A DNA stretch of 64,000 nucleotides from contig NC_134849.1 of NCBI RefSeq assembly GCF_965363235.1, positions 15,092,863 to 15,156,862 of the forward strand. Direction: 5' to 3'. The first letter of the stretch is position 1; every line of letters starts with the position of its first letter. A program made the translations under genes and the position numbers. Source of the DNA: Mytilus galloprovincialis (Eukaryota > Mollusca > Bivalvia > Mytilida > Mytilidae). Below the pieces are notes generated by a model. It was not told the DNA's origin. It made no database searches and saw only the letters and a program-made list of their open reading frames with translations. This document shows, one piece after another, positions 35,966-49,700 of the stretch.

Positions 35966-36616
35966 GTGTTACTTTATAAAATGGTTACATATTTCTGAGT
36001 ATTATTTTTTTTCATTGTTATTATGATCATGAGATTCAAAGGATATATAAGTATATGGATGCTTTATTACTATTTAAAAGTATGTTGGGGTGTTTGTTTT
36101 CGAGGGAGACATGAATTATGACAATGTTCACATGCGGTTGTGGTGTTTTAATAGGGTAGTGTGATGAATAACATAAATGGTACCAATAGGTATGCACAGA
36201 TGTCCTATCAATGTCCTGTCAATGTCCTTTTAGTGATGCTCGATTCAAAGTATTTGAAAATACAAAGATGTTTAAAACGATGAAGAATGATAAACCGAAA
36301 ACGACAACAAATTATAGTCAAAGTCGGGCAAGGAATCATAGCTTTAAATGAGGGAGAGATATATATACATTCCAGAATTCAAATAATTTCCGAAATTTTG
36401 TAACTTTGAATAACATTAAATCAAGTCAGTACATAGGAGGCATGTAATGTGAGTTACAAGGTATATATAAATTTATTTTCTTATCTTTTTATTTTCCCTT
36501 AACATCTGAAAATGGAGAAGAAACAAACAATTCACTTATCTATATATTCTATATACACATAAAATAGATCTTCTGGAATAAATTGCATATTCTTGTTCAT
36601 TTTATAAGTATAAAAA

Positions 36617-36805
36617 AGAAGATGTGGTATGATTGCCAAGAGACAACTGTACACACGAGTCCAAAATGACACAGAAATTAACAACTATAGGTCACCGTAC
36701 GGCCTTCAACAATGAGCAAAGCCCATACCGCATACTCAGCTATATTAAAGTCCCTGAAATGACAATGTAAAACAATTCAAACGAGAAAACTAACGGCCTA
36801 ATTTA
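36617..36805 (-). repeat. Interspersed repeat, type a
   Basis: It is the reverse complement of the 8503-8705 repeat: AAGATGTGGTATGATTGCC to GAGAAAACTAACGGCC. Confidence 0.7.
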
Positions 36806-37006
36806 TATAAAAAAGGTTCGTTTAAATTCTAATGTTCTATTACAACTTAGACTGAATACATCAACGACCGTGCAATGGAGAGGATCTATAGTCGTAACAT
36901 TTATCTGCATGTGTTTATGTGTATGATCCTAGAAAAAAATGTAACTAAACAGTTTAAGCTTTGTATAGTTTTGTTTCTCGCATGTGTATATATATGTTAG
37001 CGGCAA

Positions 37007-37262
37007 ATCAGGAGCCTCTGGCCTTTTTTTAGTCTTGTATTATTTTTAATTTTAGTTTCTTGTGTATAATTTGGAGTTTAGTACGACGTCCATTATCACT
37101 GAACTAGTTAAGATGTTTGTTTAGGGGCCAGCCGAAGGACGCCTCCGGGTGCGGGAGTTTCGCGCTGCATTGAAGACCTATGGGTGACCTTCTGCTGTTG
37201 TCTGTTCTATGGTAGGGTTGTTATCCCTTTGACACATTCTCCATTTCCATTCTCAATTTTAA
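37007..37262 (+). mobile_element. Penelope family B tail-only copy
   Basis: It runs from ATCAGGAGCCTCTGGCC through GGGGCCAGCCGAAGGACGCC to CCATTTCCATTCTCAATTTT and is a close match to the tail at 34647-35265. It is a 5'-truncated insertion about 520 bp upstream of the gene B start codon. Confidence 0.75.
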
Positions 37263-37785
37263 TAAGTGAAATAAGCATTAAGCTTAAATCCTAGGCAATA
37301 GGCTGACGCATAGGCAGCAGGTCTATTGCTACAATAGTGTTAGGCATTAATCTTAGATCCTGAAAAATGTGTCCAGGCTTAGATCCTGGAAAATGTGTCC
37401 AGGCATTCAATATGCCTAAAATGTAAATGAGGTTAAATATATTATCAAGATCAAATTAGAGTTATCTTTCGTAATACATTGACTGACTCGCTGCAAATTG
37501 TTTTTGTATGGTACAATTGAGAATTATACACCTAAATGTCACAGTGATGTGTGCGTTGAATAAGTGATGATGTCAACAACATATGATCATATAGTATAAG
37601 TCAGGTGAGAAACATGGGCTTGTTGAATCCGTTTGGTAAAAACCACATACATGTATATATGTGTGTGTTGAAACATTAACTTTACGACAATAATTCTATT
37701 TATAAATTCCGGTTTATAATATTTACAATATTGTATGTTAAATTTGACAATTACTTAACACAACGGATTTCCTAATCATATACAA

Positions 37786-40700
37786 ATGGATTGTTTTCTT
37801 TGTCGTCGTCCAAAAATGATAAGAATTAAAAGTAAGTTTTTTAATAACTTAGTATAAGTTAGTCGATAACTCTTTATAATCAGATAAACATGAAACAATC
37901 TCTGTTAGAAAAAAAAATAACTTAGTTTAACTAAAATTAAAGTGCATCAACGATGTCAACATCATGAAAATATCACCGTTTTGTAAACTGCGTCATAAGT
38001 AAAGTGTTTGACAGATCGATCTGTGTAACAACTTACAAGGTTGATCTTATAAATGCATTGTTTCTGTTTTAAGATGTTGTATCGTGTGATTGATTGATTG
38101 ATTGGTGTTTAAAGCCACTTCAGGACTATTGTGCTATTTTTTGGCGGTCAGTTATTATTTCAAGATGGCAAGAGTTTCCAGGGAGAACTATCGATAATCG
38201 GTACGAAAACGAGATAGCTGAAGTGTCCAGGAAGAACTATCGATAACCGGTACGAAAACGAGATAGCTGGAGTGTCCAGGAAGAACTATCCATAATCGGA
38301 ACTAAAACGAGATAGCTTGAGTGTCCAGGGAGAACTATCCATAATCGGAACGAAAACGAGATAGCTGGAGTGTCCAGGGAGAACTATCGGTAATCGGAAA
38401 GAAAACGAGATGGATAGAGTGGTCAGGGAGAAATATCGATAATCGGTACGAAAACGAGATAGCTTGAGTGTCCAGGAAGAACTATCAATAATCGGTACGA
38501 AAATGAGATAACTAGAGTTTCCAGGGAGAACCATCCATAATCGTAACGAAAACGAGATACCTGGAGTGTCCAGGGAGAACTATCGAAAATCGGAACGAAA
38601 ACGAGATGGCTAGAGTTTCCAGGGAAAACTATCGATAATCAGTGCTAAAACGAGATAGATGGAGTGTCCAGGAAGAACTATCGATAATCGGTACGAAAAC
38701 GAGATAGCCGGCGTGTCCAGGGAGAACTATCAATAATCGGTACGAAATCTTACAATCCCAGTCAATATAGGTTACCGATGATCACACCTGCCATGTGTAG
38801 GATTCCAACGCACCCCTCATTGTTGACACGCAAGTGATACTCTAATTATAGTGGGACTACTAAGACTTCTCTGACACTGCGGGATTCTGCATCATATGAA
38901 TGAGACAACTGTTCAATAAAGCCCATGGATAAAAATGTAGACAGATATGCAAATTCTGTGAGGCATTCAACCTGAACAAAACTCATATTATATAGTAGCT
39001 TAATTCAATTATTCAAGTTATTCAATTCTCTATCATAATCTTAATTCAGTTAAGATGATAGGAATAAGCTGGAATGAACGAGCATCGTAAGGGATTTGTT
39101 CCAGAAGAGAGGCAAAAGATACCAGAGGGACAGCTCATAGATAAAAAAAAAACTGACAACGCCATGGCTAAAAAATAAAAAGACAAACAGACAAATAATA
39201 TTATACAAGACACAACATGGTTAAACTAAAGACTAAGCAACACGAACCCCACCAAAAACTAGGGATGATCTCAGGTTCACCTTTTCATAAACAAATACTG
39301 GTATACTGAAGGGAAAACAACTAAGTTTGCCGTTCGATTAGTGAGGGTTTAATTATAACCCACCATTTTCTTCGGAAATTACTTAACTAAGTTAGAAATA
39401 TGACAGTTGTCCATTTGTTGAAATGGTAGATAAAGTCGTTTGATTGTGTCAGTTTGTATGGACTTTCTCTTTCTACTTTTTCCCAAAAAGGACAAGGTGT
39501 GTTTACAAAGAATGAAAAAAATATAGATCACATAAATCAATGTTAATAGTTATCAAAGGTACCAGGCTTAAAATTTGATATGCCAGAAGCGCGTTTCATT
39601 AACATTGTATATAAGACTCGTCAGTGACGCTCAGATCAAAATAGTTAGAAAGCCAAACAAGTATAAAGTTGAACAGCATCGATGACACAAAATTCCAATA
39701 CATTGTGCCAAATACGGCTAAGGTAATCTATTCCTAGGATAAGAAAATATTTAGTATTTCGAATAATTCATACTTCTGAAAACAGTAAATTTATAAAATG
39801 ACCATATCAATGATATAATCATATTCATGTCAACACCGAAGTGATAACTACTAGGCTGTAAATACCCTCGGGAACGAAACGTCCATCAGCAGTGGCATCG
39901 ACTCAGTGGTGAAAATAGTTTTCAACCAATTGATAACTATTCGCTGCTTAGGATAGTCACATAAAGATTAAGATGGAGTTATGTGTAACCTATTAAACTC
40001 CAACCTCTGCTTTATCTGGAACCGTGATGTAAACACAACATATTAATTGGAACTAGCTTGTCTCCTCAGATTGGCACTTAGACCAAAAAACAAATACCAA
40101 CAAAAAACACAGTGCAATTTTACAAGTTGCTATGCCGGCTCATCCGGTTTGCAACATCAATTTGGTAGGCAACTGTTTCCGATGTTTTATGGAATAAAAA
40201 TTTAACACTTTACCTTGGGCGAGGTCATCTAATTTTGGTTCTAAACAGTTAGGTAATGTCCAGTGTCAAATATGTATTTTATGTATATTAAGGAAGACAA
40301 ATGAACAATATGTCCAGTGGCAGGTTCTGCATAGTTGTAAGAAGTCCTATAAAAGGTAAAACGTTTTGGATCGACGCTGCAAGAACGGAATATTGCAGAA
40401 ATGTTGCCTACATACAAGCTACGCATGTTTCTACTAATCCCTTAAAGAGTTTCTAACATTCTGAAAACGTCGATCTCGACTCACATGTGACATCAAATTT
40501 GACGTCATCAACTTGTTGACTAACGTACATCCAACAAAAGTCAAGGAGATGCCCCTTAAGAGTGTGTTCTGCTTTTGGCAGGCGAGGTCGACATAACATA
40601 CCAACTAATGCGTTAGGTTTATATTTTTAACATTTCAACAATATTTGTTTAGATATTTTCCACATGTTAATCAATATGTATGTTGTTTATAGAACCAAAC

Positions 40701-43700
40701 GCACGAGTGGTCAAAAAAGGTTACCTGAAGATTTATGAACGTATGTATCTTTGTGTAGTACGTATGTATCTTTGTGTATTACGTATGTATATTTGTGTAG
40801 TACATAAACAAAAGTGAAATTGTATGTAATATTGTTTAGCACGTATGAAACATAGTGTTGTACCTTTGTACCTTTGTGTAGTTTTAAAACATGTACATGT
40901 ATGTGTGTGAATCAGTTAAAGAAGAGCAGAGGGTTCAACATTGAAATGAGATAATTAACTATCATAAGTCGAAACAAAGTACGATAAACAATGGCGAAAC
41001 AAAACACGATTAGCACGTAAAGAAAACTTAATTTTGAGGAAGACAAATCCCTACAAAAACTGGGGCTTAACTCAGCTAGTGCTTCGAAAGGGTGATCAGT
41101 TCATTGAACAATTTTTATAAAGTGAAAATGAGTGAAATTGATTGAAAAAGATTGAAAAAGAAAATACGTTTGTTTAAAAAGAAATGCGTTCACATAAATC
41201 TTTCGGTGAACTTTTAAATGCAGTGATAGTTATCGCGTTTTCCCTAATTTTTGCTCTGACTTCTTCCCATGAAATCGTCTATTTTCAAAAATGCGTCACA
41301 AAGTAAGTTTATATTTCTGAATCTGTTATAAAGCGAGAAATGATCTACCTTCCTGGTGGTCAAAACCACAATGGAAAAACTTTGCAACAAATTATTTCAA
41401 AATAAATACACACAATATATTTTATTATTTGACCGAGAGTTCTGTTCAATGAAAATTTATACACTACACACAAACTGTAAATGTTGACGTATCTAAATGT
41501 TTAGCTGTTTACAAGCAAAGCATAGCTCCAAATAACGTTGGGCTCAAATGTTTCGGTAGGGTCTGCAAGAGATACTCTTTTTGTTACCCGTTCGGAATTA
41601 GGGTAATTAGTCTCTATGCATCGATCATTGAGTGGCTAAAGAAACAATACCAACATAACCGTAAACTTCATTGATGACCACACGAAACGCGATTCTGACG
41701 TACAAAACGTTATTCTTTTATCTATGCTGAGTTTATTCCTTCAAAAAGAGCAAGGTTCTTTTGATTTTCTACGCGATGACAAAAACAATTTTCATCAACG
41801 AATTCATATTCTTTTGAAAACTCTTTGCGTTCTGTATTAGCTATAGGTAACACACCACTAAACATAGTTTGATAGGCTATTATTAGTTAGGCAAAGAGAT
41901 TTGGGAAAGCATGTATTATGAGATCACCCCTAGTTTTTTGGTGGGGTGCGTGTTGTTTATTCTTTAGTTTTCTATGTTGTGTCGTGTGTGCTGTTGTTTG
42001 TTTGTCTTTTTCGTTTTTAGCCATGGCGTTGTCAGTTTGTTTTAAATTTATGAGTTTGACTGTCCCTTTGGTATCTTTCGTCCCTCTTTTTTGAAGTTAT
42101 GAAAATTAAGATAAATTGGGAAAACACTATTAGAAAGAAAATAACGACATAATGGTATATGTCGGAAAATGCATTGCTCTAAAACAGAATTATCCTTGTT
42201 TTAATAGTTATCAAAGGTCCCAGGCTTATAATTTTATACGATCTCGAGGATGAAACGTTCACCAGCAGTGGCATCGACCCAGTGGTGTAAATAGTTATGA
42301 AAGGTCTACATAATAATCATCGGTGATGCTCAGATTCAAAAAGTTTGAAAGCCAAAACAAGTACAAAGTTAAAGATCATGGAGGACCAGAAATTCCAAAA
42401 CGTTGTGCCAATTACAGCTAACTAAATGTAATCTATGCCTGGGATAAGAACATCCTTATTATTTCGAATAATTCATACTTTTCCAAACAGTAAATTCATA
42501 AATATGACCATATACTTGATATTCATGTCAACACCGAAGTGCTGACTACTGGGCTGGTGATACCCTTGGGTACGAAACGTCCAACAGCAGTGGCATCGAC
42601 CAAGTGGTGTAAATTCTAATCAATGGTACCAGGCCTATTTTATGTACTTGTATATGAAATGCACACGCAACTCTCGATATGCTGTTGAGAGATGTTGTCA
42701 TTTAAGCTTAGTTGTCTTTTATTTTATTTATAGGGAGCATATAATTATACATGTTATGAATAAAACTACTAATAAATTTTTAATATTTTCTCCCTTCAAA
42801 CTTACTTTTAAGTCTTTATTTGCATTAGAAGTAGATGTGGATGCTATAGACGAAATTCCAGATTATTTCCTGATATTCATTGCTCTGAATCCCCTTTTTG
42901 TATTATTTTAAAGGAGGGTGTTTATATGATGGATGGAACTCGCGATTCTTTGTGTTATTTGAGGACAGTAGTTTATTATGGTATGAAAACCAAAATAGTT
43001 ACCATCACAATGGAGGCATCAAATTAAAGGTAAATCTAGAAACAGGCAATTGCTTAATCTTGCTTTTCGGTAAAAAAATAATTGATTTACAACATGTAGT
43101 ATATATCTGTAATTGATGATGCATGACAACATTTCACGTGCATTCAAGTGAAATTCCGTCTTGTAATGTTAAACCACGTCTCATGTATATTGCTATCAAA
43201 ACAAGAAGTTGACATGTACACAGTTTAAGCCTGACTGACAGTGGTGCAACCAACAAGACATCTACATTTGTACTTTGAACATGCAAATATACAAGATGGC
43301 ACATTTTATTTGAAAAGCATGGTCAAATGCAAGGTCAATTTTTTTTTTTATGTTTCGCTTTTAGTCATAATACTGACCATTGATTGTCCATTCTTTTTAT
43401 ATTTGGTGATAATAACAGTATGTTATGGCGTTTAATAAATTACTAAAAATATGCACTTTTTGTTGAGATTTCTTATCTTATCAAATTAAGTACTTCTAAA
43501 ATAGTTGGAGGAATATATTTATTTATCTAACTATTTCTCTCCATTCTAGATGGTTGCTAATTTTATGGCGGTTGGCCCAATGTGCCTTCATACAAGTAAA
43601 CTCCCAAAACTTCCGAACGGTAAACAGGTAGTTCATCTCATGGGAATACCAAATATATTCAAGAGGGGAACCAGAAAAGAAAACATTAATATGAACTGGA

Positions 43701-46700
43701 TTTTATTTGATGGAGGTGATGAAGATATGAAGTGAGTGTATGAATCTTTGTCGTATCCTAAGGGAGCTACCATTTGATTTTTAGGGGGGGGGGGGGGGGG
43801 GGGCTAGGATGAAATTTGAAAAAATAGGCAGGACATGAGTTTTGAGTTAAAAAAAAAGGCAGGATGAGCATCTTGGCAAAAAAAAAAGGCAGGATGACAA
43901 TTTGGGTAAAAAAAGTCAGGATAAACTAGTAAAAAAAAAGGCAGGATCGAATAGAGTAAAAAATAAAAAGGCAGGACAGAGATTACAACTAAAAAAAAGC
44001 AGGACAAAATTTTTCATCCTAGCCCCCCCCCCCCCCCCCCCCATAAAAATCAAATGGTAGCTCCCTAAGGGGCGGATCCAGCAATTTTCATAAGTGGGGG
44101 CACTGATTGCCGAAAAGGGGGCCCGCTCCGGTCATGCTTCAGTCATTCCCTGTATAATTAACACAATTTTCCCAGAAAAGGGGGGTGGGGGCTGGACACC
44201 ATCCCCCTCTTAATCCGCCAAAGTGGGATGTATTGTGACATATAATATCTAGAATGTTGATACAAATGAAGACATTCTACGATTAATAAAAAAAAATGTG
44301 AATGACATATGTTTAGGACAACACACACAGGATTCTACTATAAGCAATTGTTTGTTAAAAATATGAAGCTCTAAATGAATCGAAACAATTTTATTTATAC
44401 TACGTAAAAAGTAAAATCACAAAAATACTGAACTACAATTAATAATAATAATAATTATTATATTGTTGGAAGCAACTCAAAGTAATATAATGAGAAGCGG
44501 TTCTCGGATTTTGAAAATTCGGAAGTTGTTCTTGCAAAGAGCAATATCAGTCTTTCCGGATTTCCTAATTATTTACTGTGGTCCTACGTGTCGATTTGCA
44601 AACGGTTAAAACCATAGTATTATACATGTACATTATTAGAAACTTTTCTAGAATGAGTTCGACCGGCTTTCTGCAATAATTAAAGAATTTTGTACCAATC
44701 AAAATTGTCGTTTGAGTTGCTGCACGGGTGAAGGTGTATAATTCAAAAGCCCACTAGTCTATGATGTAACTGAGTGTGCTGCAGATGGCATGAAACACAA
44801 TCGATCAATCGACCAACCAAATGCTTGACAATGATACATCTATATTATTTATGTGTAAATATTTAGAATTTGACAGTATTTGCTCAAGTCTCTGACCGTT
44901 ATATTTACTTACAGGGCGTGGTTAGAAGCTATTAAAGTAACTGTAAGTAACAATATATTTTCTCTGAAGTTTGAAATATCAACATTTATATTCGATTTTA
45001 TAAACGAGATTTTTAATCACGAGTATTTAAACAAAATTTGAATAAGCATAATCAATTGCATCTGGATTACATTAATATAATCACGCTGTTCGGTTTGTGC
45101 TTTGGACGTTTAAGAATTGTGCATACCATATTTCAAATTATTATTGTACATATTTGTTAATACTCATTTTGTGTTCGTGTCGTATTTCGTATGTTGTTGC
45201 TAGTGGGTTTTTTGTGATTTTTTTGGGAAGGGGAAGGGTTTTTTTTTTTAATCTTCCAAGACTTAACTTGAAAAAGGTTTGAACATAATTTTGATATCTA
45301 TATATAAAGTAAAATCACAAAACTACTGAACTTAGGGGACAATCAATTCGGAAAGTCTATAATCCTTAGCAAAATCAAATAACAAAACGCATCAAAAACG
45401 AAAGGACAAGAACTGTCATATAAAGACAACTTTGGATGATGTTTTCTGGTAATTTCTGTCAAACATTTACAGCAGTTTCTCTTTGGTCACATACAGTATC
45501 GCATTCGTCGACGATACAAGGAAACTATAGGCTCTAAAGAGCCTGTGTCGCTCACCTTGGTCTATGTAAATATTAAACAAAGGAAGCAGATGGATTCATG
45601 ACAAAATTGTATTTGGTGATGGTGATGTGTTTGTACGTCTTACTTTACTGAACATTCTTGCTGCTTACAGTTATCTCTATCTATAATGAACTTGGCCCAG
45701 TAGTTTCAGTGGAAAATGTTAGTAAAAATTTACAAATTTTATAAAAATTGTTAAAAATTGACTATAAAGGACAATAACTCCTTAGGGGGTCAATTGACCT
45801 TTTCAGTCATGTTGACTTATTTGTAAATCTTACTTTGCTGTACATTATTGCTGTTTAAAGTTTATCTCTATCTATAATAATATTCAAGGTAATAACCCAA
45901 AACAGTAAAATTTCCTTAAAATTACCAATTTAGGGGCAGCAACCCAACAACGGGTTGTCCGATTCATCTGAAAATTTCAGGGCAGATATATTTTGACCTG
46001 TTAACAATTTTACCCTAGTGCTCTAAATGCTTTGGTTTTTGAGTTATAAGCCAAAAACTGCATTTTACCCCTATGTTCTATTTTTAGCCATGGCGGCCAT
46101 CTTGGTTGGTTGGCCGGGTCACCGGACACATTTTTTAAATTAGATACCCCAATGATGATTGTGGCCAAGTTTGGTATAATTTGGCCCAGTAGTTTCAGAG
46201 GAGAAGATTTTTGTAAAAGTTAACGACGACGGACGACGGACGACGACGGGCAACAGACGACGGACGCAAAGTGATGGGAAAAGCTCACTTGGCCCTGTGG
46301 GCCAGGTGAGCTAAAAAAGGAAGATATCATTACAAAATCAGCCAAGACTATGTATGTGCACGCTATCGACGTACATTACAAAATCAGCCAAGACTAGGTA
46401 TGTGCACGCTATCGACGTACATTACAAAATCAGCCAAGACTAGGTATGTGCACGCTATCGACGTACATTACAAAATCAGCCAAGACTCGGTATGTGCACG
46501 CTATCGACGTACATTAAAAAATCAGCCAAGACTCGGTATGTGCACGCTATCGACGTACATTACAAAATCAGCCAAGACTAGGTATGTGCACGCTATCGAC
46601 GTACATTACAAAATCAGCCAAGACTAGGTATGTGCATGTTATCGACGTACATTACAAAATCAGCCAAGACTAGGTATGTACACGTTATCGACGTACATTA

Positions 46701-49700
46701 CAAAACCAGCCAAGACTAGGTATGTGCACGCTATCGACGTACATTACAAAATCAGCCAAGACTAGGTATGTGCACGCTATCGACGTATATAATCAGCCAA
46801 GACTAGGTATGTGCACGCTATCGACGTCATTACAAAATCAGCCAAGACTAGGTATGTGCACGGTATCGACGTACATACATTATCATTACAAAATCAGCCA
46901 AGACTAGGTATGTGCACGGTATCGACGTACATACATTATCATTACAAAAATCAGCCAAGACTAGGTATGTGCACGCTGTCGACGTACATACATTATCATT
47001 ACAAAATCAGCCAAGACTAGGTATGTGCACGCTATCGACGTACATACATTATCACTACAAAATCAGCCAAGACTAGGTATGTGCACGGTATCGACGTACA
47101 TACATTATCATTACAAAATCAGCCAAGACTAGGTATGCGCACGGTATCGACGTACATACATTATCATTACAAAATCAGCCAAGACTAGGTATGTGCACGG
47201 TATCGACGTACATACATTATCATTACAAAATCAGCCAAGACTAGGTATGCGCACGGTATCGACGTACATACATTATCATTACAAAATCAGCCAAGACTAG
47301 GTATGTGCACGCTATCGACGTACATACATTATCATTACAAAATCAGCCAAGACTAGGTATGTGCACGCTATCGACGTACATAAACTGCCTTTCCATAAAA
47401 TCAAAAGACGAAAACCAATTAAAAATCATTTATCAAGTCTTACAATTATTTCAGTTGTAAAATTCTTTTCAAATCACAGACACAATTTCAGTCGAACGTG
47501 TAAGTTCTGCATAAAACGTACCGACAGCTGACAAACACAAATCTTGCAGGAAAGATTCAAAAAAGATTTGGACACTTTGAGTGAGAGGCACAAATATATG
47601 ACGTTTAATTTACTTTTTTCTCTGTAGCTTCCTCCGCCTCCTCCTAGACCGGCTCGTCCTTATCCCCCTAACAACAATGTACAACCAACTGCACCAACTC
47701 CACCCTACAATGTCACGAATTGTAAGTATGACAAACGATAGCAGGTACATCTTGATGTCGAATGGAGAATGGAAAAGGGGAATGTGTCACACAACAACAC
47801 AACCGAAGAGCACAAAAACAGCCAAAAACCACCGATGCCGATTGGTTTTGAACACAGTGAAAAAAATCATGTATCCGGAAAATTTAAAATAGTGTGTACA
47901 GTCATACATTATTTCGTTTATTAATTTACTCTTCAATTACATTTACTCTATTAAGTATTCGCTACTTTAGAATAGGAAGCTTGCATTCAGGTAATATTCC
48001 TGCATTTCTATAAATATATAGAGCTACTAAATACGTCAAAAAATACATAAAAGATCCAAGCAGACGTTCTTCTTTGAAACTTTTTTGTATACAAGAAGGT
48101 CTGATGTATACAAGAAGATGTGGATGGGGTTTACAGAATAAAGAATAATAGCAAGAAAAATACGAAGGGAGAACATTAATCAAAAAAAAAAAACAGGGAT
48201 GCAAAGAAAAAAGAATAATGAGGGAAAATAAAAGAATTATTAGCTATTTTGATATTGGCAACAGAGAGGAATGATGTACAGAATAAAATTATTTAATTAC
48301 CGAAAAATGTAATTGTAAAATCAATTTCAAGAGAAATTTATAGAATTATAGAATAAGCGTTATTATGAAAGATAAAGAAAAATGTCCTAAGATTTAAAGG
48401 ACTACTTATAACTGTTATGAGGGTATGAATGGGAAGTAATTATACGTTGATGAAAAATAAAACTTGTTTTTAAATGTTCTGTTGGAGTTATCTCTCTTCG
48501 TTGTTATATCCACATCATACCATAGACAAAGCATGGTGCTGTTAAGTCAAATACAATGACTATTATTTCTTCTTTGTCTAAAAAAAGCTTCTTAATAAAT
48601 TCAAACAACGTCTAACTTTTCAGCTGTTTATACAATGAACTCCATTTTTTTCAAATAATCTCAAACTTTTTAGTTGCATATATCAAACACTATTTTTTTT
48701 CAGACCATCCTCCAAATGAGACCTTCCCTCTTATTGAAAAAGTTCTTACTTTTTAGCTGCATATATCAAACACTAATATTTTTGTGTTGTTTCAGACCAT
48801 CCTCCAAATGAGGCCGCCCCTCTGATTGTACACACACATAATACATACGGTGGTGGTGATTCAAGCTTGGCCACAGGTAACATAACATTGGTGGCATAAG
48901 ATTCTGATATGTAGTGATGATCATGAAATTATTTATGGAGAACTGTCAGAACTGTCACTTTATTCCGACGAGAATGATTTACATATATACCCTCATAATG
49001 ATTTCCAAGCATTGAAGACTGGAGAAAACGATCAAATAAAAAATGAAACATAAATCCAACCCTCGACATGAAATATGTATACTGTAGATCACTACTATTC
49101 GTGTTCTTTAATACTGATTGTGTTTTTTTAAATATACATGCTAGCTATACCCTATTGTAAAAACTATTTTTATATGCATTTGGTATCCTTACACAAATAG
49201 TTCGAAGAAATATGGAGGTAAATTACAGTCTTCAAAAATAATCAGGTTTCAATTAATATATTCAAGTCCTAAAAGTTTTAACGAGTTATGCTTTTAACAA
49301 AAACTATCGGAAACCGCTGACTTACAAAATTCTCCAAAGTAAAATTATTCCGGCATTACAATAGACAGCCGCTTACATGTACGAAGTTTCCTACTTTGGA
49401 TATGTGTTTCTGTCTAGAATTCAGCACAGCATTTTTATAAAGATGACTTCTTTAAATATACGATTACGACTAAAACTTTTACGGTTTGCTCACGTATATC
49501 AGTATCCAGGTAATAATGATACCTCCTCTCCTTATATTTGTTTACTAATATAGCGTAGTGTTTAATTTTCAGGAATGCTTGTTGGAGCTGCAATAGGATA
49601 TGGCCTTGGTGGTTTTGGACCAGGTATGGGGTGGGACTGGGGTTGGGGATGGGGACCAAATCCCTACAGTGGTTACTGGGGAGGTTGGGATGAAGGTGGC

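Noticed and set aside
45538-46316. Firm assignment as a Helitron
   Set aside because: The 3' hairpin plus CTAA fits loosely, but no clear TC 5' end or A/T insertion site was seen.
46400-47020. Several open frames of 60-75 codons with MCTLSTYITKSAKTRYV-like repeats
   Set aside because: They follow the 46/56-bp minisatellite period inside gene B intron 5 and have no start, splice or domain support.
46320-47385. CRISPR-like regular array
   Set aside because: The units are contiguous tandem copies without unique spacers, in a eukaryotic intron.
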